Made by a program: the position numbers and the translations under genes. Shown here piece after piece: positions 1 through 9,414 of a stretch of DNA of 64,000 nucleotides (position 1 is the stretch's first letter; the number at the start of each line of letters is the position of its first letter). Source of the DNA: Flagellimonas maritima (GTDB lineage: Bacteria > Bacteroidota > Bacteroidia > Flavobacteriales > Flavobacteriaceae); NCBI RefSeq assembly GCF_003269425.1, contig NZ_CP030104.1:1173501-1237500 (forward strand). Direction: 5' to 3'. Below the pieces are notes generated by a model, which saw nothing but the letters and a program-made list of their open reading frames with translations, searched no databases and was not told where the DNA came from.

Positions 1-89
1 TTTTCCAAAGTCTGTCTTAGATCGGCCATCCCAATCTTTTTTTGGCCGCCAACATTGATTCCTCTAAGTAGGGCAATATATGTTTTCAT
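1..89 (-). CDS. DUF1697 family protein, N-terminal fragment cut by window edge
   Basis: Read on the minus strand, an ATG at 89 opens a frame that runs off the left edge. The peptide begins MKTYIALLRGINVGG and continues with a basic stretch and MADLR. That opening (xxYIxLLRGINVGG, then K/MxxLR) is characteristic of the DUF1697 family, proteins of about 180 residues with unknown function. Only 29 codons are visible, so nothing can be said about the rest of the protein. It is divergent from glpK, with 70 bases between the two starts. The identification rests on the conserved N-terminal motif only. Confidence 0.75.
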   Translation of the reverse strand, partial: MKTYIALLRGINVGGQKKIGMADLRQTLE

Positions 90-159
90 GGTCAATAATT
101 CCGGGGAATAAAACTACTACGATTTATTTTAGTAAATTCAAACGCAATAAATCAACAGA

Positions 160-1653
160 ATGAATCAGTATATCCTTGCCTTGGATCAAGGCACCACAAG
201 CTCCAGAGCTGTAGTTTTTGATAAAAAGGGAGCAATAATCTCCGTAGCCCAAAAAGAGTTTACCCAGATTTTCCCAAAGCCGGGGTGGGTAGAACATGAT
301 GCCGATGAAATCTGGGCTACACAAGCTGGTATAGCCGCTGAGGCCGTGAGTAAAAAAGGGTTAAAAGGAGAACAGATAGCGGCCATTGGAATTACAAACC
401 AACGCGAGACCGTTGTGGTTTGGGATAGAAATACTGGAGAGCCCATATATAATGCCATTGTGTGGCAGGATAAACGAACTGCAGATTATTGTGATGAATT
501 AAAAAAGGAGGGGAAATCGGAAATGATTCGTGAGAAGACAGGTTTAGTTATCGATTCCTATTTCTCAGGCACAAAGGTAAAGTGGATTCTTGATAACGTA
601 GAAGGCGCGCGCAAAAAAGCTGAGGCAGGCGATTTGGTTCTAGGTACAATTGACACTTGGCTTATTTGGAAAATGACAGAGGGAAATTTGCATATTACCG
701 ATGTTACGAATGCTTCACGGTCATTACTTTTCAATATTAATTCCATGGAATGGGACGACCAACTTTTGGACCTTTTTACCATTCCAAAAAGTATGTTGCC
801 AGAGGTGAAACAGTCCAGTGAGGTCTATGGGCAGACCAGCCCTAATTTTTTTGCTGCCAAAATTCCAATCGCCGGAATCGCCGGTGACCAACAGGCAGCA
901 CTTTTTGGACAAATGTGCACTAAGCAAGGTATGGTAAAGAACACATATGGCACTGGTTGTTTTATGCTCATGAATATTGGCGAAAAACCCATTGTATCCA
1001 AAAACAACTTGTTGACCACTGTGGCATGGAAAATAAATGGAAAGACACATTATGCACTCGAAGGTAGCATCTTTATTGCCGGTGCCGTTGTGCAATGGCT
1101 TCGAGATAGTTTAAAAATTATAAAGACCTCCTCCGAAGTAGAAAGATTGGCAAGTTCAGTGGACAGTACGGAAGGTGTTTATTTTGTACCTGCTTTTGCC
1201 GGGTTGGGAGCTCCGCATTGGAACCAACATGCGCAAGGAACAATTTTTGGGCTTACTCGGGGCAGTACAGATGCACACATTGCCAGGGCAGCGCTGGAAT
1301 CCATAGCCTATCAAACCATGGATATCTTAAAAGCGATGGAAGCAGATTCAGGAATTTCAATAAAAGAACTTAGGGTAGACGGAGGTGCTACGGTAAATAA
1401 TATGCTTATGCAATTTCAGGCCGATGTTTTGAACACTGTGACCGTTCGTCCAAAAATAGTGGAAACAACTGTTATGGGTGCTGCCTACTTGGCTGGGCTT
1501 GCAGTAGGTTATTGGAAAAATCAAGAAGAAATACAGGATATATGGCAGACTGATATACACTTTAATCCATCAAAAGAAAGGGAACCAATTGAAAAAGGAA
1601 TAAAAGGATGGTATAGAGCCATTGAAGCTCTGGAGCACTGGACACGAAAGTAG
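160..1653 (+). CDS. glpK: Glycerol kinase
   Basis: Phosphorylates glycerol to sn-glycerol 3-phosphate with ATP in the cytoplasm. The 497 residues match the family's usual length. The FGGY fold shows in the N-terminal ATP-binding motif [14 protein letters not shown], the substrate-contacting NQRET segment near residue 83, [10 protein letters not shown] near 165, [11 protein letters not shown] near 245 and the C-terminal [16 protein letters not shown] motif. The next gene is a glycerol-type aquaporin in the same direction, so the pair forms a glycerol uptake and trapping unit. No glycerol-3-phosphate dehydrogenase (glpD) is visible in the window. The start at 160 is the only one that keeps the complete N-terminal motif. 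Confidence 0.97.
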   Translation: MNQYILALDQGTTSSRAVVFDKKGAIISVAQKEFTQIFPKPGWVEHDADEIWATQAGIAAEAVSKKGLKGEQIAAIGITNQRETVVVWDRNTGEPIYNAIVWQDKRTADYCDELKKEGKSEMIREKTGLVIDSYFSGTKVKWILDNVEGARKKAEAGDLVLGTIDTWLIWKMTEGNLHITDVTNASRSLLFNINSMEWDDQLLDLFTIPKSMLPEVKQSSEVYGQTSPNFFAAKIPIAGIAGDQQAALFGQMCTKQGMVKNTYGTGCFMLMNIGEKPIVSKNNLLTTVAWKINGKTHYALEGSIFIAGAVVQWLRDSLKIIKTSSEVERLASSVDSTEGVYFVPAFAGLGAPHWNQHAQGTIFGLTRGSTDAHIARAALESIAYQTMDILKAMEADSGISIKELRVDGGATVNNMLMQFQADVLNTVTVRPKIVETTVMGAAYLAGLAVGYWKNQEEIQDIWQTDIHFNPSKEREPIEKGIKGWYRAIEALEHWTRK

Positions 1654-1677
1654 TTGACTGATGACCGAGACGGTTGA

Positions 1678-1754
1678 CCTTTGACCTTTAACATTAACCC
1701 TTAACCTTTAACCTTTAACCTTTAACCTTTAACCTTTAACCTTTAACCTTTAAA
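1678..1754. repeat. Tandem 7-bp repeat (CCTTTAA)n between glpK and glpF
   Basis: Seven perfect consecutive copies of CCTTTAA occupy 1705-1753. Before them, from 1678, are diverged copies (CCTTTGA, CCTTTAA, CATTAA, CCCTTAA). The array fills most of the 111-base gap between two genes expected to be co-transcribed and ends 11 bases before the glpF start. Its copy number could vary by slippage and would change the glpK-glpF spacing. A second, different 7-bp array occurs at 47884-47966. Confidence 0.95.
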
Positions 1755-1764
1755 CAAATCAACC

Positions 1765-2493
1765 ATGACACCTTTTATTGCAGAAATAGTTGGCACTTTT
1801 CTACTTATTTTGTTAGGATGCGGTGTTAATGCCAACGTCTCTCTGAACAAAACTTACGGAAATGGTTCTGGATGGATTGTAATTACCACGGGATGGGCTT
1901 TTGCGGTATATACGGGTGTTGTTGTTGCAGGACCGTATAGTGGAGCACATCTTAATCCAGCAGTTACCATTGGTTTGGCAGTTGCTGGAGAATTTTCAAT
2001 CCCTATGATCGCTCCTTATATTTTGGCTCAATTTATAGGTGCGATGCTCGGTGCTTTTTTCGTATGGCTTATGAACAAAGACCATTTTGATGCTACTGAA
2101 GATGGTAATACCAAAAGAGGTGTTTTTTGTAATGCCCCGGCAATTCCCAATATAGCCTTGAATCTTCTTACGGAAGTTTTGGGCACTTTTGTTCTGGTAT
2201 TTGCAGTGCTTTATTTTACCGATGCAGTTTCCTCTAAGGATAATAGTATAATTGGTCTTGGGTCTCTGGGCGCTTTGCCGGTTGCCTTGATTGTTTGGGG
2301 AATTGGTTTGTCATTGGGCGGCACTACGGGATATGCAATAAATCCCGCTCGGGATTTAGGACCTAGAATCATACATGCCCTAGTACCCATTAAAAATAAA
2401 GGTTCAAACGGTTGGGGATATTCTTGGATTCCTGTTGTAGGACCAATATTAGGTGCTACTATAGCTGCTGGAATCGCAATGCTTTTAAGCTGA
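1765..2493 (+). CDS. glpF: Glycerol-type aquaporin (MIP family)
   Basis: Inner-membrane channel for glycerol and other small polyols, 242 residues. Both half-helix signatures of the MIP family are present: SGAHLNPAVTIG near residue 66 and GYAINPARDLGPR near residue 200. Asp after the second NPAR (NPARD) is typical of glycerol facilitators rather than strict water channels. About six hydrophobic segments are visible. It lies downstream of glpK on the same strand, separated by the CCTTTAA array. The last 9 bases overlap the end of the convergent flavoprotein gene. The symbol is assigned by family and context. Confidence 0.93.
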   Translation: MTPFIAEIVGTFLLILLGCGVNANVSLNKTYGNGSGWIVITTGWAFAVYTGVVVAGPYSGAHLNPAVTIGLAVAGEFSIPMIAPYILAQFIGAMLGAFFVWLMNKDHFDATEDGNTKRGVFCNAPAIPNIALNLLTEVLGTFVLVFAVLYFTDAVSSKDNSIIGLGSLGALPVALIVWGIGLSLGGTTGYAINPARDLGPRIIHALVPIKNKGSNGWGYSWIPVVGPILGATIAAGIAMLLS

Positions 2494-3765
2494 TTGATTA
2501 GAAGTGATTGCCTGCGCTGCAATATATGCACCGGTCCATGCATTCTGAAAATTGAATCCTCCCGTTATGGCATCTACATTTATTATTTCTCCGGCAAAAT
2601 AGAGATTTGGGTGAATTTTGCTTTCAAAAGTTTTGAAGTTGATTTCCTTTAGGTCTATTCCCCCTGCAGTAACAAATTCTTCCTTAAATGTACTTTTGCC
2701 CTCCACCCTAAATGAGCAAGAAGTAAGTTGCGTGGCCAGATTTTTAAGCTTTTCATTTGTAATATTGGCCCATTTTAAATCTTTATCTATTTCAGCAGCT
2801 TTTACCAAATTTAACCAAAGCCTTCTAGGCAAATCCACCGCGTTCGTTTTAGGTATGGTTTTTTTGGCCTCAACTTCTTTTACTTCCTGTAAAAAAAGAT
2901 ACATAGATTCCGTGGTATACTCTGGTTTCCAATTGATGTCAATCCTAAAATTATAGTTGTAATCGTGTAAAATATTGGCCCCCCATGCTGAAAGCTTTAA
3001 AATTGCGGGACCGCTCAGTCCCCAATGTGTTATAAGCACTGGACCATCGGACTCTAAAATTGGTTCTTGCTTTATGCCACTTTTTATCTTTACATTGATT
3101 TTCGATGAAAAAATTTTTTTGGGAGGAATCATAGCAGTAGCATAAGCGCTAATCCCTTGTATTCCTTTTATTCTTTCATCTGTTATATTAAAAGTAAAAA
3201 GTGAAGGCACGGGTGCAATGATAGTATGTCCTATAGATTCCAACTGTTTCCAGATTTTAGGGTTGCTCCCCGTTGCTAAAATAAGTATCCTACAACTGTA
3301 GTTCTTGTTCATGGTGGTTACTTGCCATCCTCCGCCGTTTTCTATTTTTTCAAAATGCTTTACCGCACTGTTTTTCAAAATTTTGATTCCAAGACGCTCA
3401 GTTTCTGACAGAAAACAATCTATTATTGACTGTGATGAATTACTTTTTGGAAAAATACGGCCATCAGATTCTATTTTTAGAGGAACTCCCCTTTCTTCAA
3501 AAAAGGCCATAACATCCATAGGAGCGTGTGTATAAAAAGGCCCCAAAAGTTCTTTTTTGCCTCTTGGATAATTAGCAACCAATTCATGGGCAGAGAATTC
3601 TCCATGGGTGACATTACATCGACCTCCCCCAGAAACCTTTACTTTGGAGAGCAAGCTTTTACCTCTTTCAAAAATGGCGATTTTTAGTTCTGGGGATTTT
3701 TCTGCAATTTGGATCGCTGCATAGAATCCAGCGGCACCGCCACCTACTATGATAACATCAAACAT
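2485..3765 (-). CDS. HI0933-like NAD(P)/FAD-dependent oxidoreductase (BaiN/RdsA family)
   Basis: Flavoprotein of 426 residues. The N-terminal dinucleotide-binding motif is VIIVGGGAAGFYAA. It is followed by KVKVSGGGRCNVTH, the hallmark of the HI0933/BaiN family, then LILATGSNPKIW and the C-terminal FAGEIINVDAITGGFNFQ FAD-binding segment. Family members are cytoplasmic FAD enzymes whose physiological substrates are mostly unknown; a few were studied as rescuers of aminoacrylate damage or in bile acid metabolism. The start shares one base with the stop of the upstream phosphodiesterase gene, which suggests a two-gene operon. The 3' end overlaps glpF by 9 bases, tail to tail. Confidence 0.9.
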   Translation of the reverse strand: MFDVIIVGGGAAGFYAAIQIAEKSPELKIAIFERGKSLLSKVKVSGGGRCNVTHGEFSAHELVANYPRGKKELLGPFYTHAPMDVMAFFEERGVPLKIESDGRIFPKSNSSQSIIDCFLSETERLGIKILKNSAVKHFEKIENGGGWQVTTMNKNYSCRILILATGSNPKIWKQLESIGHTIIAPVPSLFTFNITDERIKGIQGISAYATAMIPPKKIFSSKINVKIKSGIKQEPILESDGPVLITHWGLSGPAILKLSAWGANILHDYNYNFRIDINWKPEYTTESMYLFLQEVKEVEAKKTIPKTNAVDLPRRLWLNLVKAAEIDKDLKWANITNEKLKNLATQLTSCSFRVEGKSTFKEEFVTAGGIDLKEINFKTFESKIHPNLYFAGEIINVDAITGGFNFQNAWTGAYIAAQAITSNQSA

Positions 3766-4517
3766 TAATGTGCCCGCTCAGGGTAATTAGTAATGATTCC
3801 GTCGACCCCAAAATTTTTCATTTTTTGAATATCCTCAGTTTCATTGACGGTCCATGTGTATACTTTTAATCCTTCTGACTGTATTCTATTGATATTCTCT
3901 TCGGTAAGTGATTCAAAGAATGGATTGATGGCAACGGCGTTCAATTCTTTGGCAATAGGAATTGCATCAATCGGGTCTTCTTCTGTAAGTATGGCTATTT
4001 TAATATTTTGGTTGAATTTTCGCATTTTCCTAAGCTCATCCCACTTAAAGCTGGAGATAATGAAATTATCTAAAGTCCAACCTTTTTTGTCCACATAGTT
4101 TTCCACGATAAAATTTACCTTTTCTGCTGTATTGCCACCTTTTAGCTCAATATTCAATGCAACTTGGTTATCGATCAATTTTAAGACATCTTGCAGCATA
4201 GGTATTTTATGATTTCCATTCAGGATCAGTTTATTCACATCAAAGATATTGTACTCTTCGATTAGCCCTCCACTGTTGGAGAGTCTTTCTACACGCTCGT
4301 CATGAAAAACCACAATCTCACCACTTGATATTTTAAATACATCTATTTCTATCATATCCACCCCCAAATCCATTGCTTTTTGTACCGAAGCCAATGTATT
4401 TTCAGTTTCATGCCCCATAGCTCCCCTATGCCCAATAACCAAAGTTTTAGAATCTATCATATTACAACTGTTTATCAAGAAAACTGTCAGTATTGCAAAT
4501 GGTAAACTTTTTTTCAT
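3765..4517 (-). CDS. Glycerophosphodiester phosphodiesterase, lipoprotein
   Basis: Hydrolyses glycerophosphodiesters to an alcohol and glycerol 3-phosphate. The GDPD signature is clear: VIGHRGAMGHETENT, then EIDV with metal-binding acids and VVFHDERVERL with the second catalytic His. The chosen ATG at 4517 gives a 250-residue protein opening MKKSLPFAILTVFLINSC, a lipoprotein signal with the lipobox Cys at residue 18. The frame remains open to 4598, but that extension adds 27 residues in front of the signal and is less likely. It is probably anchored in the periplasmic face of a membrane. The product glycerol 3-phosphate is also the product of the nearby glpK, though the genes face opposite ways. 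Confidence 0.92.
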   Translation of the reverse strand: MKKSLPFAILTVFLINSCNMIDSKTLVIGHRGAMGHETENTLASVQKAMDLGVDMIEIDVFKISSGEIVVFHDERVERLSNSGGLIEEYNIFDVNKLILNGNHKIPMLQDVLKLIDNQVALNIELKGGNTAEKVNFIVENYVDKKGWTLDNFIISSFKWDELRKMRKFNQNIKIAILTEEDPIDAIPIAKELNAVAINPFFESLTEENINRIQSEGLKVYTWTVNETEDIQKMKNFGVDGIITNYPERAH

Positions 4518-4705
4518 AGTGAAGATTTTTTCAATGCTAAAAATACAACTTGCAAATGAATCTGAAATTAATTTAAGGTGATACGTATTCAATATCAAAA
4601 TTTTAATAAAACAAATTGATTATCATTTTTTAATATAAATTTTTGACAATTTGATAAAATTTATTTAATACATTTATCGATTCAACAACCAATAAACCAA
4701 TTATT

Positions 4706-5125
4706 ATGTTTTCAAAATCTAATTTATTAGCTACACTTGCTGCATTTTTTACCATGTTTTTACTGGGATATGGAATTTGGGAATTTTTACTTGCCGAATT
4801 TTTTGAAGCACATACTGTAAAAAGTGTTATGAACGAGCAAATGAATATGGGACTGATTGCCGGAAGTAATCTTATCGCAGCTTTTGTATTGAGTACCATT
4901 TATGGTAAATGGGCCCGTGGCTATCACAGTGTTGGGGACGGCTTTACTTATGGTGCCTGGATAGGTGTATTTACGGGATTTGGACTAGGACTTTTAAACT
5001 ACGCGGTCATGGGACTTTCAGATTTAACAGCAGCACTGGTAAATGGAGTTGTAGAGGTTATTTTTTACGGTATAATAGGAGTTGTAATTGCATTGGTATA
5101 TAAAAATACCGCCAGTAAGGCATAA
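4706..5125 (+). CDS. Small integral membrane protein, function unknown
   Basis: A 139-residue protein with about four hydrophobic segments (roughly residues 8-28, 48-66, 78-100 and 112-133). Gly-rich stretches such as YGAWIGVFTGFGLGLL lie within the membrane spans. A charged loop at about 30-46 is followed by WARGYHSVGDG. I do not recognise a named family with confidence. It stands alone, read toward a strong terminator 26 bases after its stop. The region upstream (4518-4705) holds no other gene and should contain its promoter and that of the divergent phosphodiesterase. Confidence 0.75.
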   Translation: MFSKSNLLATLAAFFTMFLLGYGIWEFLLAEFFEAHTVKSVMNEQMNMGLIAGSNLIAAFVLSTIYGKWARGYHSVGDGFTYGAWIGVFTGFGLGLLNYAVMGLSDLTAALVNGVVEVIFYGIIGVVIALVYKNTASKA

Positions 5126-5151
5126 TGGCAACTAACCAACCTTAATGTTGG

Positions 5152-5180
5152 GGCGGATTGCTTTGCAATCCGCCTTTTTT
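5152..5180 (+). terminator. Rho-independent terminator after the small membrane protein
   Basis: A perfect 10-bp stem (GGCGGATTGC / GCAATCCGCC) with a TTT loop is followed by six T residues at 5175-5180. The T-run is on the plus strand only, so it ends transcription from 4706-5125. It overlaps the stop of the convergent GH13 gene by two bases. Confidence 0.92.
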
Positions 5181-7050
5181 ATTCCTCGATGCTGAAAATA
5201 ACAGATTCCAGAGGTTGTAATTTTATATCCACCGTTCCCTTTCCATTTTCAACAGTTAATTTTCCTTCTTTCTGATTGTAGAGTTCTTCAACCAGATCAT
5301 ATTCCCCATCCAATAGATTCCATTTGGAAATGACATCCTCTGGCAGTTTCAGTTCAAATTCATAATTTTTATCGGCATCAAAATTTGAAACTATCACCAA
5401 CTTCTCATTTTTAGACCATCTAACATATGATAACACTCGATAGTCATAATTTTCAGTATTATCCTTATTGTAAAAATGGATTTCTTGATACGCTCCCATC
5501 AATGCCTCACTTGTAATTGTAAAATTCAGCAAGCGCTTATAGAAATCCCTCAATTTTTCTTCTTCTTTGGACAATTGCCCTCCATCAAATTTTTTGTCGT
5601 TCATCCAACGTTGGTGGTGCGGTACGCCTATATAATCGAATATTGAAGTTCTTGTAGGTTTTCCAAAACCTGCATCCTCTGCCCCTGGCTCTCCCACTTC
5701 CTGACCAAAATAAATCATGGTAGGGGATGTACTTAAAGTTGCTGAAACTACCATAGCAGGTTTTGCCAAATCCGCATTTCCTACAAAATCTGGGCTGGCA
5801 ATCCTTTGTTCGTCATGATTTTCCAAAAAATGGAGCATATGGTGCTCAATGTCTGCCATTCTTTCTTGTACTACGGGTATATGGTCCGTCCATCCATATC
5901 CTTTCATAATGTGTTTTATACTATCATAAAGCTCCACTTTATCATATAGATAGTCCATTTTTCCTTTTTGGATATAGTCCCTATACAGATCGGGGTTGTA
6001 CACTTCGGCTAATAGAAAAGCATCTGGATTCTTCATTTTAATATTGGAGTTCAAATAACTCCAAAATTCTACGGGTACCATCTCGGCCATATCAAAACGG
6101 AATCCATCGACCCCAAAATTTAACCAGTACAATGCGATGTCCTTGAACTTGTCCCAAGAGTCTGGAATAGCTTTATCTTTCCAAAAATTATAATGTGCTT
6201 GATAGTCTTTGTTGTTGAAACTCTCAGGCAATTGGTCAAAATCCTTGGTGCCATCTGGACTTATACCATAATTCACTTTGATGGTCTCGTACCAATCATT
6301 AAAATGGGGCTGAGCCAACCGCGAGCCATTGCCTGTCCATTTGGCGGGACTTTCTTTAAATTTTTTATCTGCTCTGGGATTTTGTTCCCCGCCCAAGGGA
6401 AGATACCCATCTTGCCATTCGGGCACTTTAAACTGTGAACCTGGTATATAATAGAAATTATTGTTTATAGCATATTCCACAGTAGTATCATCTTTGGCCC
6501 CAAAATCAAAAACACCCTCTGGATTTGTTTTTCCTTCATAGTTTCTGGCTACGTGATTGGGTACAATGTCGATGATGACCTTCATTCCCACGCTATGTGT
6601 TCTTTCCACTAGGGATTTAAATTCTTCCAATCGTTTTGAAGGGTCAACGGCCAGATCTGGGTTCACGTTGTAATAATCCTTGACCGCATAAGGGGATCCC
6701 GCACGTCCCTTTACAACGTCCGGGTCATCATTGGAAATTCCATATGCTGTATAATCACTGATAAGGGCATGATGTGGAACACCGGTATACCAAATATGGG
6801 TAACACCCAGATTCTTAATTTCTTTAAGTGCTTTTTCCGTAAAATCGTTAAATTTTCCAACTCCATTTTCCTCAATGGTGCCCCAAGGTTTATTTGTAGT
6901 ATTGGTATTTCCAAAAAGTCGTGTAAAAACCTGATAAACTACAAACTTTTTTTTCATTACTTTCTCAACTGGTTTTTTCTCTATTTTCTTTTCACATGCA
7001 GATACTATAATAATAATCACTGAAAAAGCGACGTAGAGATATCGTTTCAT
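5179..7050 (-). CDS. GH13 alpha-amylase family glycoside hydrolase, lipoprotein
   Basis: Retaining alpha-glucan hydrolase of 623 residues. The N-terminus MKRYLYVAFSVIIIIVSACE is a lipoprotein signal with Cys19, so the enzyme sits in the periplasm or on the outer membrane. GH13 conserved regions are all present: DIVPNH (161-166), DGFRFDMAE with nucleophile Asp320, LLAEVYNP with acid/base Glu349, and ENHDEQR with Asp413 as transition-state stabiliser. A beta-sandwich domain C fills roughly 520-623. It overlaps the upstream GH65 gene by 4 bases (ATGA), so the two are translationally coupled. Likely role: cutting maltodextrins to units the phosphorylase can use. The exact GH13 subfamily and substrate cannot be fixed by eye. 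Confidence 0.93.
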   Translation of the reverse strand: MKRYLYVAFSVIIIIVSACEKKIEKKPVEKVMKKKFVVYQVFTRLFGNTNTTNKPWGTIEENGVGKFNDFTEKALKEIKNLGVTHIWYTGVPHHALISDYTAYGISNDDPDVVKGRAGSPYAVKDYYNVNPDLAVDPSKRLEEFKSLVERTHSVGMKVIIDIVPNHVARNYEGKTNPEGVFDFGAKDDTTVEYAINNNFYYIPGSQFKVPEWQDGYLPLGGEQNPRADKKFKESPAKWTGNGSRLAQPHFNDWYETIKVNYGISPDGTKDFDQLPESFNNKDYQAHYNFWKDKAIPDSWDKFKDIALYWLNFGVDGFRFDMAEMVPVEFWSYLNSNIKMKNPDAFLLAEVYNPDLYRDYIQKGKMDYLYDKVELYDSIKHIMKGYGWTDHIPVVQERMADIEHHMLHFLENHDEQRIASPDFVGNADLAKPAMVVSATLSTSPTMIYFGQEVGEPGAEDAGFGKPTRTSIFDYIGVPHHQRWMNDKKFDGGQLSKEEEKLRDFYKRLLNFTITSEALMGAYQEIHFYNKDNTENYDYRVLSYVRWSKNEKLVIVSNFDADKNYEFELKLPEDVISKWNLLDGEYDLVEELYNQKEGKLTVENGKGTVDIKLQPLESVIFSIEE

Positions 7051-9353
7051 GCTTGAACTGCTTTTCTGGGAATTAATTCGACTGGTTTATCGTTTACTTT
7101 GATCATCAATGCTTTCTCCCCGGTAATTTCGAAGCTTGCTTCTTTTTTTGAAACTTTTACTGTAATAATTTGATTTCTAAAATTTATTTTAAAAGTATAT
7201 GATTCCCATTGTTCTGGTATCTGTGGCGTAAAATGGAGCTCATCATTTAATACGCGCATACCTCCAAAACCTTCTACTATACTCATCCATGTACCCGCCA
7301 TGGATGTGATGTGCAATCCTTCTTCAACTTCTTTATTATAATCATCCAAATCCAATCTAGATGTTCTCAAATAGAATTTATAAGCCTGCTCCATCCTGCC
7401 CAACTTTGCTGCCTGTATGCTATGCACACATGGAGACAATGAGGATTCATGGACCGTAAAAGGTTCGTAGAAATCAAAATGTTTTTCTAGCACATCCCTG
7501 CCAAAATGGTCTTCAAAAAAATAGAATCCCTGCAAAACGTCCGCTTGTTTTATGTAAGGTGAACGTAATATTCTGTCCCAGCTCCATTTTTGGTTTATTG
7601 GCCTTTGCGATTTATCCAAATCCTTGACTCTTATCAATATCTTGTCCAAAAATCCATCTTGCTGTAAGAATATTTCATGCTTTTCCGAATATGGAAAATA
7701 GATGTTATTGGCAACCTTCGCCCAATTCTCGGTTTCGGCTGAAGCTAGACTTGTTTTGTCCACTATCCTATTATAATCTTTTGGATATTTGGATTTTACA
7801 ACTTTCAACTGTTCCAAGGTATAATCAATGCACCATTTTGCCAAATAGTTTGTGTACCAGTTATTATTGACATTATTCTCATATTCATTTGGGCCTGTAA
7901 CGCCCAACATGACATATTGCTGTTTGTCCTCTGAGAAATTAAATCTTTGCTGCCAAAATCGTGCAACTCCTATTAAAACTTCCAATCCCATTTTTGGAAT
8001 ATAGCTGTAGTCGCCCGTAAACCTATGATAGTTATATATTGCAAATGAAATTGCCCCATTTCTATGGATTTCCTCAAAAGTGATTTCCCATTCATTGTGG
8101 CACTCCTCGCCGTTCATGGTAACCATAGGATATAATGCCGCACCATTAATGAATCCAAGTTTATGTGCGTTCTCTATGGCCTTTTCCAAATGGTTGTAGC
8201 GGTATTCCAGTAAGCTCCAGGCCACTTCTTGATTTTTGGTCGCCATGTAAAATGGGAGGCAATAAGCTTCTGTATCCCAATAGGTGCTACCTCCATACTT
8301 TTCTCCTGTAAATCCTTTTGGACCAATATTCAATCTGGAGTCTTTTCCTAAGTAGGTTTGGTTCAAGTGAAAAATGTTGAAACGGATTCCCTGCTGTGCT
8401 TTTACATCGCCCTCAATGGCAATGTCGCTCATTTCCCAGATTTTGGCCCAAGAATCTTTTTGTTTTTTAAGAAGTCCCTCAAACCTATTTTCTGATGCTT
8501 CATCCAAAACCAAATTGGCAACTGCTTGCAATTGATCTTTAGGATGGTTTCTATCTACAGTATAGCCACCATATTTTATTAGGCTGAGTTGTTGATTTTT
8601 TTTAACTTCAATGATATACGAATTTCCAACAGATTGTTCGTCCTTTTTTAAAGTCGGTTTTATTTGGGCCTTGTTTCCATTGACAAAAACCTCTGTTTGC
8701 ATGAAGGTACAGACCGCGAAATTGGTTTTCATGGTATGTGATTGAATGAAGGCTCTTTCGCCTTCAGAAACAATCTTCGTTGTGTTCCAAAACTTATCGT
8801 CCCAATTGCTGTCCTCATTGGTAATACCACTGTCCAAATAGGGAAGAAGAATGACTTCAGCATCTGCGTTCAACACTTGTAAATTGTATTGAATTGCTCC
8901 TATCTCATCCAAATCTATACTCAAAAATCTGATTACTTCTACCCCAACTTTAACATTGTTAGGCATTGTAGCGTTAAAACTCCTTTTGTACCATCCCTCT
9001 TTCATATTGAGCTCTCTTCTAAAGTTTGAGACGCTTGTACATGTATTCAAATCCAGTGGTTCGGCGTTCACAAAAACATCGATTCCGATCCAATTAGGTG
9101 CATTGAGGACCTTTGCAAAGTATTCCGGATATCCATTTTTCCACCACCCAACACGAGTTTTGTCTGGATAATATACCCCAGCAATATAACTGCCTTGAAA
9201 AGTAGCTCCTGAATATTGTTCTTCAAAATTGGCACGTTGCCCCATGGCCCCATTACCCAAACTGAATAAACTCTCTGATGATTTGACTTGTTCTTTATCG
9301 AAACCTTCTTCAATAATGGACCAAGGGTCAGCTTTTATATAATCTTGATTCAT
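7047..9353 (-). CDS. GH65 disaccharide phosphorylase (maltose phosphorylase type)
   Basis: Cytoplasmic inverting phosphorylase of 768 residues with no signal peptide. GH65 motifs seen: ESLFSLGNGAMGQR near residue 27, YGGSTYWDTEAYCLPFY near 353-369 and GEECHNEWEITFEEIHRNG near 415-433, which holds the catalytic acid Glu of the family. Maltose phosphorylases convert maltose and phosphate to beta-glucose 1-phosphate and glucose. Kojibiose, nigerose and trehalose phosphorylases share the fold, so maltose is inferred from the GH13 partner and LacI regulator. No beta-phosphoglucomutase, which normally processes the product, is in the window. The gene is between lacI and the amylase, all minus strand. 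Confidence 0.9.
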   Translation of the reverse strand: MNQDYIKADPWSIIEEGFDKEQVKSSESLFSLGNGAMGQRANFEEQYSGATFQGSYIAGVYYPDKTRVGWWKNGYPEYFAKVLNAPNWIGIDVFVNAEPLDLNTCTSVSNFRRELNMKEGWYKRSFNATMPNNVKVGVEVIRFLSIDLDEIGAIQYNLQVLNADAEVILLPYLDSGITNEDSNWDDKFWNTTKIVSEGERAFIQSHTMKTNFAVCTFMQTEVFVNGNKAQIKPTLKKDEQSVGNSYIIEVKKNQQLSLIKYGGYTVDRNHPKDQLQAVANLVLDEASENRFEGLLKKQKDSWAKIWEMSDIAIEGDVKAQQGIRFNIFHLNQTYLGKDSRLNIGPKGFTGEKYGGSTYWDTEAYCLPFYMATKNQEVAWSLLEYRYNHLEKAIENAHKLGFINGAALYPMVTMNGEECHNEWEITFEEIHRNGAISFAIYNYHRFTGDYSYIPKMGLEVLIGVARFWQQRFNFSEDKQQYVMLGVTGPNEYENNVNNNWYTNYLAKWCIDYTLEQLKVVKSKYPKDYNRIVDKTSLASAETENWAKVANNIYFPYSEKHEIFLQQDGFLDKILIRVKDLDKSQRPINQKWSWDRILRSPYIKQADVLQGFYFFEDHFGRDVLEKHFDFYEPFTVHESSLSPCVHSIQAAKLGRMEQAYKFYLRTSRLDLDDYNKEVEEGLHITSMAGTWMSIVEGFGGMRVLNDELHFTPQIPEQWESYTFKINFRNQIITVKVSKKEASFEITGEKALMIKVNDKPVELIPRKAVQA

Positions 9354-9414
9354 TTTTTAAAATAAAACTTGGTGAGTAAATATGGTATATTTTGCTGTAG
9401 AAAATATTGCAAAC

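Noticed and set aside
1678..1754. Telomere-like or replication-origin repeat
   Set aside because: The CCTTTAA array lies between two pathway genes, with no dnaA, DnaA boxes, parAB or replicon-end features nearby.
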